A DNA stretch of 64,000 bases from Enoplolaimus lenunculus. Taxonomy: Eukaryota; Nematoda; Enoplea; Enoplida; Thoracostomopsidae. Position numbers and translations under genes: made by a program. Of the stretch, positions 11,366 to 21,877 are shown piece by piece; the stretch's first letter is position 1, and each line of letters begins with the position of its first letter. The notes under the pieces were generated by a model. That model made no database searches. It worked only from the letters and a program-made list of their open reading frames with translations, and was not told the DNA's origin. The stretch spans positions 1 to 64,000 of the forward strand of contig JASANG010000501.1 of NCBI GenBank assembly GCA_030248215.1, read 5' to 3'.

Positions 11366-12757
11366 GGCCAATGTAAAGAACAGGGGCGGAACAGTATATA
11401 AGCGTATTTCTAAGCCTAAGCCTATGAGTAAGAATGAGCTTTATACCTAAGCCTAAGCCTAAGCATAAGAACGAGCTTTTATCTACGCCTAAGCCTAAGC
11501 ATAAATATGAGCTTATACCTAAGCCTAAGCCTAAGCATAAGAACGAGCTTATATGTACGCCTAAGCCTAAGCATAAGTATGAGCTTATATCTACGCCTTA
11601 GCCTAAGCATAAGAATGAGCTTATACCTACGCCTAAGCCTAAGCATAAGAATGAGCTTATACCTACGCCTAAGCCTAAGCATAAGTATGAGCTTATACCT
11701 AAGCCTAAACCTAAGCATAAGCATAAGAATGTGCTTATACCTAAGCCTAAGCCTAAACATAAGCATGAGCTTATACCTAAGCCTAAGCCTAAGCATAAGA
11801 ACGAGCTTATATGTACGCCTAAGCCTAAGCATAAGTATGAGCTTATATCTACGCCTAAGCCTAAGCATAAGAATGAGCTTATACCTACGCCTAAGCCTAA
11901 GCATAAGAATGAGCTTATACCTACGCCTAAGCCTAAGCATAAGTATGAGCTTATACCTAAGCCTAAACCTAAGCATAAGCATAAGAATGTGCTTATACCT
12001 AAGCCTAAGCCTAAACATAAGCATGAGCTTATACCTAAGCCTAAGCATAAGCATAAGAATGAGTTTGTACCTACACCTAAGCCTAAGCATAAGTATGAGC
12101 TTATACCTAAGCCTAAACCTAAGCATAAGCATAAGAATGTGCTTATACCTAAGCCTAAGCCTAAACATAAGCATGAGCTTATACCTAAGCCTAAGCATAA
12201 GCATAAGAATGAGCTTGTACCTACACCTAAGCCTAAGCATAAGAATGAGCTTATACCTAAGCCTAATGGGTCATCCTCGTAATAGTGCGCACACTACTGT
12301 AAAAAATTGTCTACGTCTGGGTAAACAGGATCTCCAATGATGTCCTTACTCTATAACAAGACACTGTTCGAAGGGACTATTGTTGTAAATTTGTTTTAGC
12401 AGAAGCTATGCACAAAAAATTAAAAATCATTACGCAAAAACAACGCTGTGCCGAGAGTCGGCCCTTCGTCAGAAGTCCCCACCGAGGGGCGTTGCTTTGT
12501 TCCTACTCTGTTGGAACAGTGTCAGAACAAAACCGGGTTTCTAAGTACATGGTGTGCTTTGTCATCAGGCCCTGGTTTGTTATAGCATCGTTTTTTGACA
12601 CAAGTCCTGAGGAGGTAAACGGACATGTTTTACAACTATGACTGCACCATTACGTAGATGACCCATAATTTTAAGCATAAAAAACAGTCTGAATTAGAAG
12701 CTTACTCCATTCCAGTCTCATCGAAAAACGTTCCGCCGCCTGATCTTTACATGGACC
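11366..12757. mobile_element. T1 element with expanded minisatellite and a nested insertion
   Basis: Left end GGCCAATGTAAAGAACAGGG, right end GATCTTTACATGGACC; flanks TCGAACAC / TCGAATAC. About 11400-12266 is a 36-bp higher-order repeat built on CCTAAGCCTAAGC, with longer duplicated blocks. A 399-bp PIF-like element (12267-12665) sits inside. Confidence 0.88.
12267..12665. mobile_element. PIF/Harbinger-like MITE nested in T1
   Basis: Inverted ends TGGGTCATCCTCGTAAT and ATTACGTAGATGACCCA (one internal mismatch); flanked by TAA on both sides (12264-12266, 12666-12668), the 3-bp duplication typical of PIF/Harbinger. No transposase; the open frames inside are short. Confidence 0.75.
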
Positions 12758-13033
12758 TCGAATACAATGAGCACCAATCGGCCCAATTTAGACTCCAAAA
12801 TTGTCACTGTAGACACCAGAACTGGCGCATTCTCAACTGTGTGTACCGTCTATTGCTAGCTGGTTGTTGGCAAAAGTAAAACCAGACAGACGTTTACAGG
12901 TTAAACTCTTGCTATTGTGATTTTTGATCGCGAGTTTCACGTTTAAAGCATTCGTTTTGATGAAACGTGCCACATTTAAAGGTCTGGGATGCGCCTTGTT
13001 TACTTCCCCCCAGAGAAAGTCCATCCCCATATT

Positions 13034-13217
13034 GGCCCATGTTACTTTAAGGAGCGTGCAGGTTTCTGATGGGTCCGTAAAACAGTAGGTTTAGATTCTA
13101 GAACACATTTTTTGCTTAGGCTTAGGCTTAGGCTTAGGAACACATTTTTGGAACGCTTAGGCTTAGGCTTAGAAATACGCTTAATCTACTGTTACGCCCC
13201 TTAAAATAACATTGGCG
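13034..13217. mobile_element. T2 element
   Basis: GGCCCATGTTACTTTAAGG left, inverted copy right; flanks CCCATATT / CCAATATT (7 of 8). Short TTAGGC body. Confidence 0.85.
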
Positions 13218-13570
13218 CCAATATTAATAGAGTACAGCGGTACGGCACTTTTTCACTTTGTAATCAGGGGGGCTGGTGTCTCCAAAACAACCCCCGTGCA
13301 ATTTCAACGGACGGACCCGGAGCAGGACGCTGAATCCCCTCACATTAGTAGTTCGTTAATCAAAAAAAGCTAAAATTCCTTATGAAATACTGTTGAAACT
13401 GTGTTTTCGGCACTATAGCATGCGAATCGCTTATTGCAGGAGGTTTGGGGGGAACGGCAGCATCCCCCCAGTTTAGAATATAAAAATTGTCCATATAACA
13501 TAGCTTTATGATGTGGGGGGGGGGTGACTTGTACGATATATCAAATTATAACTAGCGTGTGAAGTGGAGT

Positions 13571-14419
13571 GGCCAATGTAAACAATAGGGGCGGAACAGT
13601 ATTATTAGCATATTCCTAAGCCTAAGCCTAAGCGTAAGAATGAGCATATTCCTACACCTAAGCCTAAACCTAAGCCTAAAGGTAAGAATGAGCATATTCC
13701 GAAGCCTAAGCCGAAGCCTAAGCGTAAGAATGAGCATATTCCTAAACCTAAGCGTAAGCCTAAGCCTAAGCGTAAGAATGAGCATATTCCTAAACCTAAG
13801 CCTAAGCCAAAGCCTAAGCGTAAGAATGAGCATATTCCTGAACCTAAGCGTAAGCCTAAGCCTAAGCGTAAGAATGAGCATATTCCTAAACCTAAGCCTA
13901 AGCCTAAGCGTAAGAATGAGCATATTCCTAAACCTAAGCCTAAGCCTAAGTGTAAGAATGAGCATATTCCTAAACCTAAGCCTAAGCCTAAGCGTAAGAA
14001 TGAGCATATTCCTAAACCTAAGCCTAAGCCTAAGCGTAAGAATGAGCATATTCCTAAGCCTAAGCCTAAGCCTAAGCGTAAGAATGAGCATATTCCGAAG
14101 CCTAAGCCTAAGCTTAAACGTAAGAATGAGCATATTCCTACACCTAAGCCTAAGCCTAAACGTAAGAATGAGCATATTCCGAAGCCTAAGCCTAAGCCTA
14201 AGCGTAAGAATGAGCATATTCCTACACCTAAGCCTAAGCCTAAGCCTAAACGTAAGAATGAGCATATTCCGAAGCCTAAGCCTAAGCCTAAGCGTAAGAA
14301 TGAGCATATTCCTAAACCTAAGCCTAAGCCTAAGCCAAGCAAAAAAATCGTCTAAAACTTAAGCTTACTCTATCGCAGTCCCACCGAAAAACCTTCCGCC
14401 CCTGATCTTTACACGGACC
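13571..14419. mobile_element. T1 element with expanded telomere-like minisatellite
   Basis: Left end GGCCAATGTAAACAATAGGG, right end GATCTTTACACGGACC. 13600-14340 is an array of roughly 17 units of about 42 bp: three or four CCTAAG(C) hexamers followed by GTAAGAATGAGCATATT. The unit length is a multiple of three, which creates long spurious open frames on both strands. Confidence 0.88.
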
Positions 14420-14679
14420 CGGGTACTAAACAAGTACCACATCCCTGATAGCCGGTCGATGTGAGAGGCTCAAAGTTTATAATTTGTACAAATTCAGATG
14501 AGATTTACTGGTTTTGCAACTGAACGGAACTTTTCAATTTGACCCTGTCACAGTTGGCTTGCTCGAAAACCTATTTGCTAACAGGCAATAGATGCTAGAC
14601 ACACATTTGAAAACACGAGTTCAAACAATGAGGTCCAATTCAACTGAGCCAACTTTTGAACGAGCCACTGACGTCATTT

Positions 14680-15233
14680 TCAATGCTCTTCAAGTGTATT
14701 TTCAACTGAACTTTGCTCTGCGTCCGCCATTGCGTCTTGTATACTTTCAGTTGAATCTAACTTTTGTCCGAAAAACTTACCATTTTTCATTGCGCTTAAT
14801 TTATCCGCTACCCCAGTTTGCTTGTCATGTTTTACTCCTGATCCCGTTTGAGAGTTGCTGTTCGTTTCAGTAGGTGCATCCTGGTTGGTTTTAGCGATCT
14901 TTCCGTCGTCTCCTCCCATTGCGGTGTCATCCGCAAGGGGATCAGGCAAGTCACGAAGTCGTTTGGCACCGAAAATTACCTGTCCAAATTGATCGGGAAC
15001 AAACGGAGAGCCAAATTGCACTGGAGCTAAGCGGATCCCACTTCCGTATCCGGTATCGACAAACGAAGAATGTGAGCCACCGCTGGAATAGCCGGTATCT
15101 GATGGCACAACTAGCGGCTGTGAGTCTTGGCAGACACAGTCGCCAGGATTGCCAGGAGGACCGGGTTCACCCGGTGGTCCCGAAGGCCCTGGGTAGCCGT
15201 CTGGACCGGGTAGTCCTGGTAGTCCTGGCCAGC
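14680..15233 (-). CDS. Cuticle collagen exon 6: last Gly-X-Y block, CVC and C-terminal tail
   Basis: Acceptor TTTTCAG. Ten Gly-X-Y triplets are followed by DCVCQ and a 149-residue polar tail rich in Ser, Thr, Gln, Asp and Gly, ending ENTLEEH and TGA. A perfect donor-like AATG|gtaagt lies inside the tail at 14781/14780, so a spliced alternative C-terminus is possible; the frame read straight through is open to the stop. Confidence 0.85.
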
Positions 15234-18200
15234 CTGAAAATTAAATGAGCATTTCGATATAATTTTTAAAATATTTTTATAGCAAATAAACATAAATTAT
15301 GCAAAAATAGATCCGTATAAACAACAGTGGATAATGACAAGAGTGTGCAATTCTTGCGATCCCGCATGATACAAAACGTACCACCGGATGTTGCATTTTT
15401 GGCCGACACCCTCCTGTTTACAGGGGGGTCGCTATCACATGAATACCCCTAAATTAAACTATAAGGAGACTATGTTTGACGCCGCATACATAAAGTGTCA
15501 TGGTTCGTACATTGTTGTTAAATACCGATTATCCACTCTTGGTAAAAGTAAACCTAAGAGACGGCGGTAATTATATGCCTTGCTTACTATTAAAACGTAG
15601 TTGGAATAAAAATCATTCGTGGGGCAGGGGTGATCAACCTGCACCCTACTTCCGGTCTTGTTACAAATGATGACCCACGTATATAATTGATTGGCTACTG
15701 CAACGAGCGCGGAAAAACTACAAAGATACGCATATAAAATTGTTACCTTTTTCTCCTGGTGGTCCAGGATATCCATCGCGTCCCGGCAGTCCAACATGCC
15801 CCGGCGGGCCCCACGGACCTGGTTTGCCAGGATTTCCAGGCGGACCGGGAACTATGTGCGCCACCGGTTTGATACCTTTTTCGCCCGGTGGACCGCGAGG
15901 GCCTTTTGGACCGGGCCTGCCCGGCATTCCCATAGGGCCTTGCTTTCCTGGTCGGCCACCAGCGCCTGAAAAATGTTAAAAAAATTAATGAAACTGTTTT
16001 TGAACTCCAAAATTAAGTAACTGCTATTAGCCATGTCTTCTTTAACGATCTGAGCGTATCATATTTTGATTTCCATCCTCGCTGTGGCCCTTATTACTTT
16101 AAGGGGCGTCCAGGTTTTTGGCTGGTCTATAAAAGAGTAGATATAGATTCTACATTACATTTTTTGCTTAAGCTTAGGCTTAGGAATACGCTTTTGCAAC
16201 GCTTAGGCTTAGGCGTAGGCTTAGGCATACGCTTAATCAGCAGTTACGCCCCTTAAAGTAACATTGGCCGCAGTGATCCGAATAAGACAGGGTGTAATAA
16301 AATGATAAATGGATGCCCCTATTTTCAGGCTGAATCAGCAGGAGAAATTAGCCTAATTTTAGTCTGGAAAAATAAACAGAATCAGCGGCGGACCCCGAAA
16401 ATCCTGACGGTGGGGCTGGTATATCGTTTGAAACTCAACTTTTACTGAATGCTATCACATCAGTCCAATTAAATATAATCACAACAAAATCATATTAAGA
16501 TTTAGGCGATAGTGATGAGGCATAGACTTAAATCCGTGATTATACTTAATTGAACCATATTTGTTACTTTTCTGTTCACATATTGGTTAATTTGTTACAA
16601 TTGAAATTCAAATCGCATTACTGTTTATATTATTTTCCTAAGCGTTTGTTAAGGAAATATAATTCTTAAACGTGCACATTGTACCAAACCAACCTTTGGT
16701 GCCAAAAGTGCCAGGTCGACCAGTTGTACCAGGGAACCCAGGCCATCCTTTAATGCCAGGCGGACCGCGTGGACACGGCCGGCATTGTGGTGGCTCACGC
16801 GCAGGCCGATACGACGGACACGTTTCGTTCGGCGTTCGGCCTGGATATCCAGGCTTGCCTGGGATTCCTGCGCGACCAGGCATTCCAGGCAAACCTGACG
16901 GGCCACGCGGACCAGTTGGTCCAGCAATGCAACAGCCTATAACAATGTCGAAAATATTATATGCTGTTGTGGTTGTTCTGAGAAAAAAAAGATATTCTTT
17001 TCCGGTTGCCAGCCCGGGTTCCTGGTTCCCTGGTGAGAGACGGTTGGAACTTTTGACGCCAAAGTTAATTAGGTTTAGATATAGTCGTGGACAGAAATAC
17101 TGTAATACTTAATTAAATTTCTGGCTAATTTTTTTTTGCTAAATTTAATATCTAAATAATAATTACTTAGCTAATATTATTTTAAATAATTAATATTTCT
17201 GTCCATGCCTATACCTAAACCGTTCTAAAAATAATCACATGTCCACAGCTACACAGCATCGTTGTTGCCATTTACGGCACAAGCTATGCTGAGTAGCTGT
17301 TGACGAAAAAGAAACTACCTGGCGGTCCTTGTATTCCATAATCACCGCCTTCACCAGGGAATCCAGGTTGGCCCGGTTTCCCAGGCGGCCCAGTCGGACA
17401 CGGCAGACACGGCGGCGGCTCAAGGACTCGCGGCGGAACGCACGACGCGTTCGGCGTGATTCCAGGCCGTCCCGGTACACCGTCGGGTCCAGGTACGCCA
17501 GGCACTCCTGGCATACCTGGCTCACCTGGTGGACCAATTGCGCCTGGGTTACAGCATGCTGGAATTATACAAATTTGACGTAGGTTCAGTTGTAAAAAAA
17601 GTTATACAGCGTTCACAATAATTTTTCCCAGCTGACCACAAAAAACGAAATATGACACGGCTAACAAGTGGTAATTTTTAAAATTCATACAAGTTAACCC
17701 TGCCGTAACAACCAAAAGGGATTAACGTGTTACAATTTTGAAAACTGCTAATTGTTAATCCGGCCAATGTAAAGAACATGGGCGGAATAGTATTATAAGC
17801 ATATTTGTAAGCCTAAGCATAAGCTTGAGCAAAAGAATTAGTCTAAAGCTTAAGATTTCTCTATTACATTTCCGCCGGAAAACGTTCCGGCCCTGTTCTA
17901 TACATCTGCCAACAAATACATATAACTATTGTATATAACTTAGAAGCTATCCCTAATATGTAATATTTTGTGTATTTTTGCATATCAAGAAAAAATTTGA
18001 ATTTGTGGTTCAAAATGTTCAAATGATAATCTCGTTGGTAACTGGCTTTTGTAAGTTAAAAGTAAAATTTCTATCAAAACACACGTAATGCCATAGCTAA
18101 TAAATTGCATAAAAATGGCTTGTTCCAAAATCGAACAAATCTTAGGCCCAACGTAGGCTAAATAGGCCAATGCATATAACAGGACCGTAACTGTAGTATA

Positions 18201-21200
18201 GACATATTCCTAATGCTGGCCCATGTAAAGATCAGGGGCGGAACGTTTTTCTGTGCGACTAGAAAAGAGTAAGCTTAAGCTTTAGACTAAGTTTTTTGCT
18301 TGGCTTAGCTTAGGTTTAGGCCTAGGCTAAGGATATGCATAATCTTACGCTTAGGCTTAGAATTATGAATATGCCTATAATATACTGTTCCGCCCTTGTT
18401 ACATTGGCCCTAATGCTTTAGCAATAAAATATGTCAAAAGTTAAGCTTACTGTCCCGCATAAAAAATCTGTTCCGCCTTTGATCAGGGGGCCCATGTAAA
18501 GATCAAGGGCGGAAGGTTTTTCTGCAGGACTAAACTAGAGTAGTCTTAAGCGTTAGACTGTTTTTGCTTGACTTAGGCTTAGGCTTAGGAATATGCTTAT
18601 TATTCTGTTTCGCCCCAGTTCTTTATATTGGCCGCAGGGCTTAGAATATAATGACCTATGTTGTGATATCCTGTTAGCGCTTGGTCACATTTTAGATTTT
18701 TCTTTAAACTTACACCGAAACCAAACGCAGTCTGTGTACCCAGGAGTAATAATATATAATGAAATGGTGTATTCATGAAATATTAATGAAGTCGTTATAA
18801 AATTGCACTTATGTTGATTTGTTTTCTATAAATATTCATAATAAAATATTGTTTTCTTTAGCATAACAAATTTTATTTTGTGCCAAGAACATTTTGTCCC
18901 ATACGCGCACTGTAAATTCCACTGAGTTGATTAATCAATTCAGCTAGCAAGTTAGTTATTTCTGAATTAATAACAGTAACGCATTAAAACTCACTCTGTG
19001 TTGATTTTCAATCTTACTTGCTATTTTATAGTTTACAAATTTTCTTTGTAATACGAACAAGGGGCACCCAATGAACCCGTCTGGACCCCCCCCCTCACTT
19101 TGACAGTTGCTTTTGTTATTATTCGCTAAAGTTTAAGCCAAAATAGTTTTTAGTTTCAGAACATGAAAATTAACCAATCAAGCGAAAAGTTTCGTTTCAG
19201 TGATGTTTGGTAATTGGCTACGAAAAATTATTAAATTAACATTTCAACCAGTTCATGTTGACGGGATACAAAATTTCTGATGGGGGCCGCGGCCGGATGC
19301 AAAATTTCCGATGGGGGCCGCGACCGGATGCAAAATTCCCGATGGGGGTCGCGTCCGGATCCAAAATTTCTGATGGGGGCCGCAACCGGATACAAAATTT
19401 GTGATGGAGGCATCGACCGGATACAAAATTTCTGATGGGGGCCGCGACCGGATACAAAATTTGTGATGGAGGCATCGACCGGATACAAAATTTGTGATGG
19501 AGGCATCGACCGGATACAAAATTTGTGATGGAGGCATCGACCGGATACAAAATTTGTGATGGAGGCATCGACCGGATACAACATTACTGAAGGGGGCTGC
19601 GACAGGATGCAAAATTTGTGATGGCGGCGCGACCGGATCCAAAATTTCTGATGGGGGCCGTGACCGAATCGAAAATTTCTGAAATTTTAATACCAAATTT
19701 TGCAGTTGATCTTTGGTAAACGGAATGGTTTTGTAGCCGGATGCCTCGTTTGATTGGCCAATGGCCAATGGTCATTCAAATCTTGGTTCCGGCAAACAGC
19801 TTAAATTTTGTTGATGATATATTTTTAAACTTTCTGATAATTCTTAAATCTATTTGAAGAGTTCAAACTCTGATTTTTTAAAATATTTGCAACTTCTTAT
19901 GCAAATTATAACCAATGACAACGTAAGCCTTTACCCAAACTCTATTATTTTTTATTAAAATAAGAAGCTGACCCGGAGCCCAAAAAGAGAGCTGGAGGCA
20001 TCAGCTGTCCGTGGCAAAATTTTGACTCAGTTGGAAACTGTTTTCAACCTTGCTTGTATAAGTCAACGAAAACTCTTGTATGCCCCTCCTGAAAATTTTT
20101 TTGCCTTCCTAACAAGATGCGGCTAGGGGCCTGGGAAACAAGGTGCGGCTAGGGGCCTGGGATAACGTGCCAAAACGAAGGTATTTCAGTAAAAATACCT
20201 TTGAAATCTGCGTCCAGTGTATACATTCTCAAATGTGTATAGCAATTATCACTAGTTAATCATAGGTCTTGTTGCTTTCTAACCAAATCCATATTAAAAA
20301 TTAAAGCAATGTTTTAGCATTGTATTTGTCTTACTTCTGTGCCAATCTTGAGATCAGTAATTGCAGGAGTTTGCCAGTTAAAAAACCTAACGCAAACTGG
20401 TCATAGGCCCTAAACGCATTTGAGAATATATATATCTATCTATATATATACATATATATGTGTGTGTATGTGTTTGTGTGTATGCTCAGGTTCGTAGCCT
20501 GCTCAACAACCTAAAAGTTGCCGGATGTGCTGACAAATCCCCTGAGCAAAAGAATACTTTCACGATTTTCTGCTAAACCGTTTCATGGGTGGTCCGACTT
20601 TTTCTACTGAGGGGCGAGCGATCCTGTCCTCCGTCTGCCACGAACCTGTACGTACACGAGGATGCTTAGGCCGATACCGTCTTAAGTCATCAACTTGAAA
20701 TTTTTTCAGGAACCCATTACCTGGACATTCTTGTTGAGCGGCTCCTCCAGCGATCACAGGCCCACCGAATCCTGATGTTCGTTTTGTTCTATTGCCGTTG
20801 TCTATTAACGCAGCTAATATGTGTTCTTCGACGTCTCTTGTTGTTCTCTAAATAAGTACCAATGTATAAAATAGGGCCGTAACAGTAGCATGAGCATATT
20901 CCTAAGCCTTAGCCGAAACCTAAGTTTATTAAGCGTGAGCGTATACCTAAGCCTAGGTTTAAACCTAAGCAAAAAAATAGTCGAAAGGTTAAGCTTACTC
21001 TATTGCAGTCTAACCGAAAAACGTTCCGGCCGTGATCTTAACATGGGTCGAAATAATAAACAAAACAGGGTTTTAAATTAATCCTAAGCCTAAACTTAAG
21101 CCTATTTAAAGTGTACGCGAGCGTCCTGAAGCTATATTTAGGACGAGGGTTAGGCAGTACTCAGGATCGGAGTTGGTTTTTTTATATCCGAGGCCTAAAA

Positions 21201-21713
21201 CCATTTAAAAAACGACGAAAAAAGAAATATATTTCTTAAATTTAGAAAAAATTACTAAATTTTGACAAAGTTGTATTTGTTTGACATAGGGATCGACGTA
21301 TGGACACACCTGTATATGGACTGGCCTAAACTTAGACTCAGGATTAGGCTTAGGCTCACGAATATGTCTAGGTTTGTTTCAACTTTACCTAAACTTAAGT
21401 CTTTGCTTAACCTTTCCCTAACCTAAGTCTGAGTGTATTTAAACACTATAAACGTAGGTTCAGTTAGAAGACAAGAACTCGAGCCCTCCTAAGCCTAAAC
21501 AGGGTATAATTTGGATACCCAAATACGACCCTCGAAAAAATAACACACTTACGTCGCAATATCTCAGGCTCATATTAACATATGATGACATTTGTGCAAT
21601 ATATGCATACATTACTGGCAATACAGTGCATATTGCAACCAGCGAGAATATACTGGTCAAAATTGCAGTTGTTGTAACCGCTTTGAAAGCGTCTTCTCGG
21701 ACAACCATTTTGC
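14680..21713 (-). CDS. Nematode cuticle collagen, complete, six exons, 515 residues
   Basis: Exons on the minus strand: 21713-21553, 20847-20721, 17558-17319, 16936-16685, 15965-15747, 15233-14680; start ATG at 21708, stop at 14682-14680. The exons sum to 1548 coding bases with consistent phases (0, then 1 throughout, each time splitting a Gly or equivalent codon after its first G). Residues 1-52: cuticle collagen N-terminal domain with a membrane anchor at about 12-37. Residues 72-75: RTKR, a furin/BLI-4-type cleavage site. Residues 93-98: CPACCN. Then interrupted Gly-X-Y to about 362, CVC at 364-366, and a 149-residue Ser/Thr/acidic tail with no Gly-X-Y. Known role: secreted structural collagen of the cuticle, cross-linked through the cysteines. 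Longer than the usual 300 or so residues, because a Cys-rich module is duplicated and because of the tail. I cannot assign a subgroup. Confidence 0.92.
15747..15965 (-). CDS. Cuticle collagen exon 5: Gly-X-Y domain with one interruption
   Basis: Acceptor TTTTTCAG, donor AAAAG|gtaac, phase 1 at both ends. Gly-X-Y triplets ([19 protein letters not shown]) are interrupted by IKPVAHIVP and resume to GEKG. No cysteine. Confidence 0.92.
16086..16269. mobile_element. T2 element in collagen intron 4
   Basis: GGCCCTTATTACTTTAAGG left, CTTAAAGTAACATTGGCC right; body with TTAGGC repeats and GAATACGCTTTTGCAACGC. No clear target duplication. Confidence 0.8.
16685..16936 (-). CDS. Cuticle collagen exon 4: Cys-rich Gly-X-Y module, copy B
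   Basis: Acceptor TTATAG, donor most likely TTTG|gtacaa, which keeps the Gly-X-Y register ([10 protein letters not shown]); an alternative AAAG|gttggt nine bases earlier is a weaker donor. Module: [39 protein letters not shown]. Paralogous to exon 3. Confidence 0.9.
17319..17558 (-). CDS. Cuticle collagen exon 3: Cys-rich Gly-X-Y module, copy A
   Basis: Acceptor TTCCAG, donor CCAG|gtagtt, phase 1 at both ends. Module: [11 protein letters not shown], Gly-[19 protein letters not shown], then [13 protein letters not shown]. It aligns along its length with exon 4 (shared TPN..C, EPP.C.PCP.GPPG and PGFPG), so the pair arose by tandem exon duplication. Confidence 0.92.
17762..17910. mobile_element. 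T1 element, short
   Basis: GGCCAATGTAAAGAACATGG to TGTTCTATACATCTGCC; only a small telomere-like remnant inside. Confidence 0.78.
18164..18488. mobile_element. T1 element split by another T1
   Basis: The left arm GGCCAATGCATATAACAGG (18164 on) and a right arm near 18418-18488 (CTGTTCCGCCTTTGATC) surround the complete T1 copy at 18218-18409, so one element jumped into another of the same family. The right end is cut where the next T1 begins. Confidence 0.7.
18218..18409. mobile_element. T1 element with perfect 8-bp target duplication
   Basis: GGCCCATGTAAAGATCAGGG to TTGTTACATTGGCC; CTAATGCT flanks both sides (18210-18217, 18410-18417). Nested in an older T1. Confidence 0.92.
18489..18633. 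mobile_element. T1 element, short
   Basis: GGCCCATGTAAAGATCAAGG to TTCTTTATATTGGCC; contains GACTTAGGCTTAGGCTTAGG. Confidence 0.8.
18908..19015. mobile_element. F element, left half
   Basis: CACTGTAAATTCCACTGAG start; the right half is missing. Confidence 0.65.
19259..19690. repeat. 31-bp minisatellite, about 14 copies
   Basis: Unit: GGATACAAAATTTGTGATGG plus AGGCATCGACC. The central copies are identical, the outer ones diverged (GGGGGCCGCGACC variant). Confidence 0.88.
19974..20162. mobile_element. H-family element, diverged
   Basis: Internal motif ACTCTTGTATGCCCCTCCTG and terminus GCGGCTAGGGGCCTGGG, the latter duplicated. Confidence 0.5.
20434..20482. repeat. TA/TG microsatellite
   Basis: TATATATCTATCTATATATA followed by TGTGTGTATGTG. 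Confidence 0.8.
20721..20847 (-). CDS. Cuticle collagen exon 2: end of N domain and RTKR cleavage site
   Basis: Acceptor TTATTTAG, donor CCAG|gtaatg. It encodes [18 protein letters not shown], then NRTKR, then [19 protein letters not shown]. The RTKR motif fits subtilisin-like processing seen in cuticle collagens, and the C-P-A-C-C cluster continues into exon 3. A T1 transposon ends 8 bases upstream of the acceptor AG. Confidence 0.9.
20857..21049. mobile_element. T1 element abutting the acceptor of collagen exon 2
   Basis: Diverged left end TACCAATGTATAAAATAGG, right end GATCTTAACATGGGTC. It lies just upstream (minus strand) of the exon 2 acceptor, so the intron's 3' region is largely transposon-derived. 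Confidence 0.75.
21060..21430. repeat. Degenerate telomere-like tract in collagen intron 1
   Basis: Scattered CCTAAGCCTAAAC and GATTAGGCTTAGGCTC blocks; termini not recognised. Confidence 0.45.
21553..21713 (-). CDS. Cuticle collagen exon 1: Col_cuticle_N domain
   Basis: TTTTCAG ends at 21714 on the minus strand and the ATG follows five bases later (21708), so a spliced-leader acceptor is likely. It encodes [11 protein letters not shown], a hydrophobic helix with [19 protein letters not shown], then [12 protein letters not shown]: the pattern of the nematode cuticle collagen N-terminal domain. Donor GAC|gtaagtg. Confidence 0.93.
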
Positions 21714-21782
21714 CTGAAAATTCTTTAGGATACCACTTGCTATGATCGTTTGTCTTTTTGAGTTTAATTAAGCATATAAAAT

Positions 21783-21877
21783 TAAATATATTTAAATTAA
21801 ACTGTAATATATATTTATATATATTTATATATAGATATATAGATATATATTTATTAATATATATGTATGTATATATA
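21783..21877. repeat. TA-rich microsatellite upstream of the collagen start
   Basis: Imperfect ATATATTTATATATAGAT repeats about 100-170 bases upstream of the collagen ATG. Confidence 0.75.

Larger units (their letters stand above)
5494..14679. other. Intergenic region between mGluR and collagen genes (convergent)
   Basis: No gene recognised. Besides the listed elements and repeats, 7800-8250, 9300-10050 and 10340-10980 are AT-rich with little structure; 10560-10950 contains CCTGTTCCTG-type simple repeats. The open frame at 8518-8823 has no similarity I recognise. Confidence 0.6.
17559..20720 (-). other. Intron 2 of the collagen gene (3.2 kb)
   Basis: It holds T1 copies at 17762-17910, 18164-18488 (disrupted), 18218-18409 and 18489-18633, a partial F element (18908-19015), a 31-bp minisatellite (19259-19690) and H-family remnants (19974-20162). 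No exon seen. Confidence 0.75.

Noticed and set aside
11390-12340. Long open frames on both strands (up to 277 codons)
   Set aside because: They run through a 36-bp telomere-like repeat whose period is a multiple of three; the products are repetitive and have no gene signals.
13552-14362. Open frames of about 240-250 codons on both strands
   Set aside because: Same cause: 36-42 bp telomere-like units inside a T1 element.
11366-14419. A chromosome end (telomere)
   Set aside because: The TTAGGC runs are short, interrupted, bounded by transposon ends and flanked by unique genes on both sides.
19231-19768. Open frames of 110-171 codons on the minus strand
   Set aside because: They translate the 31-bp minisatellite in a collagen intron.
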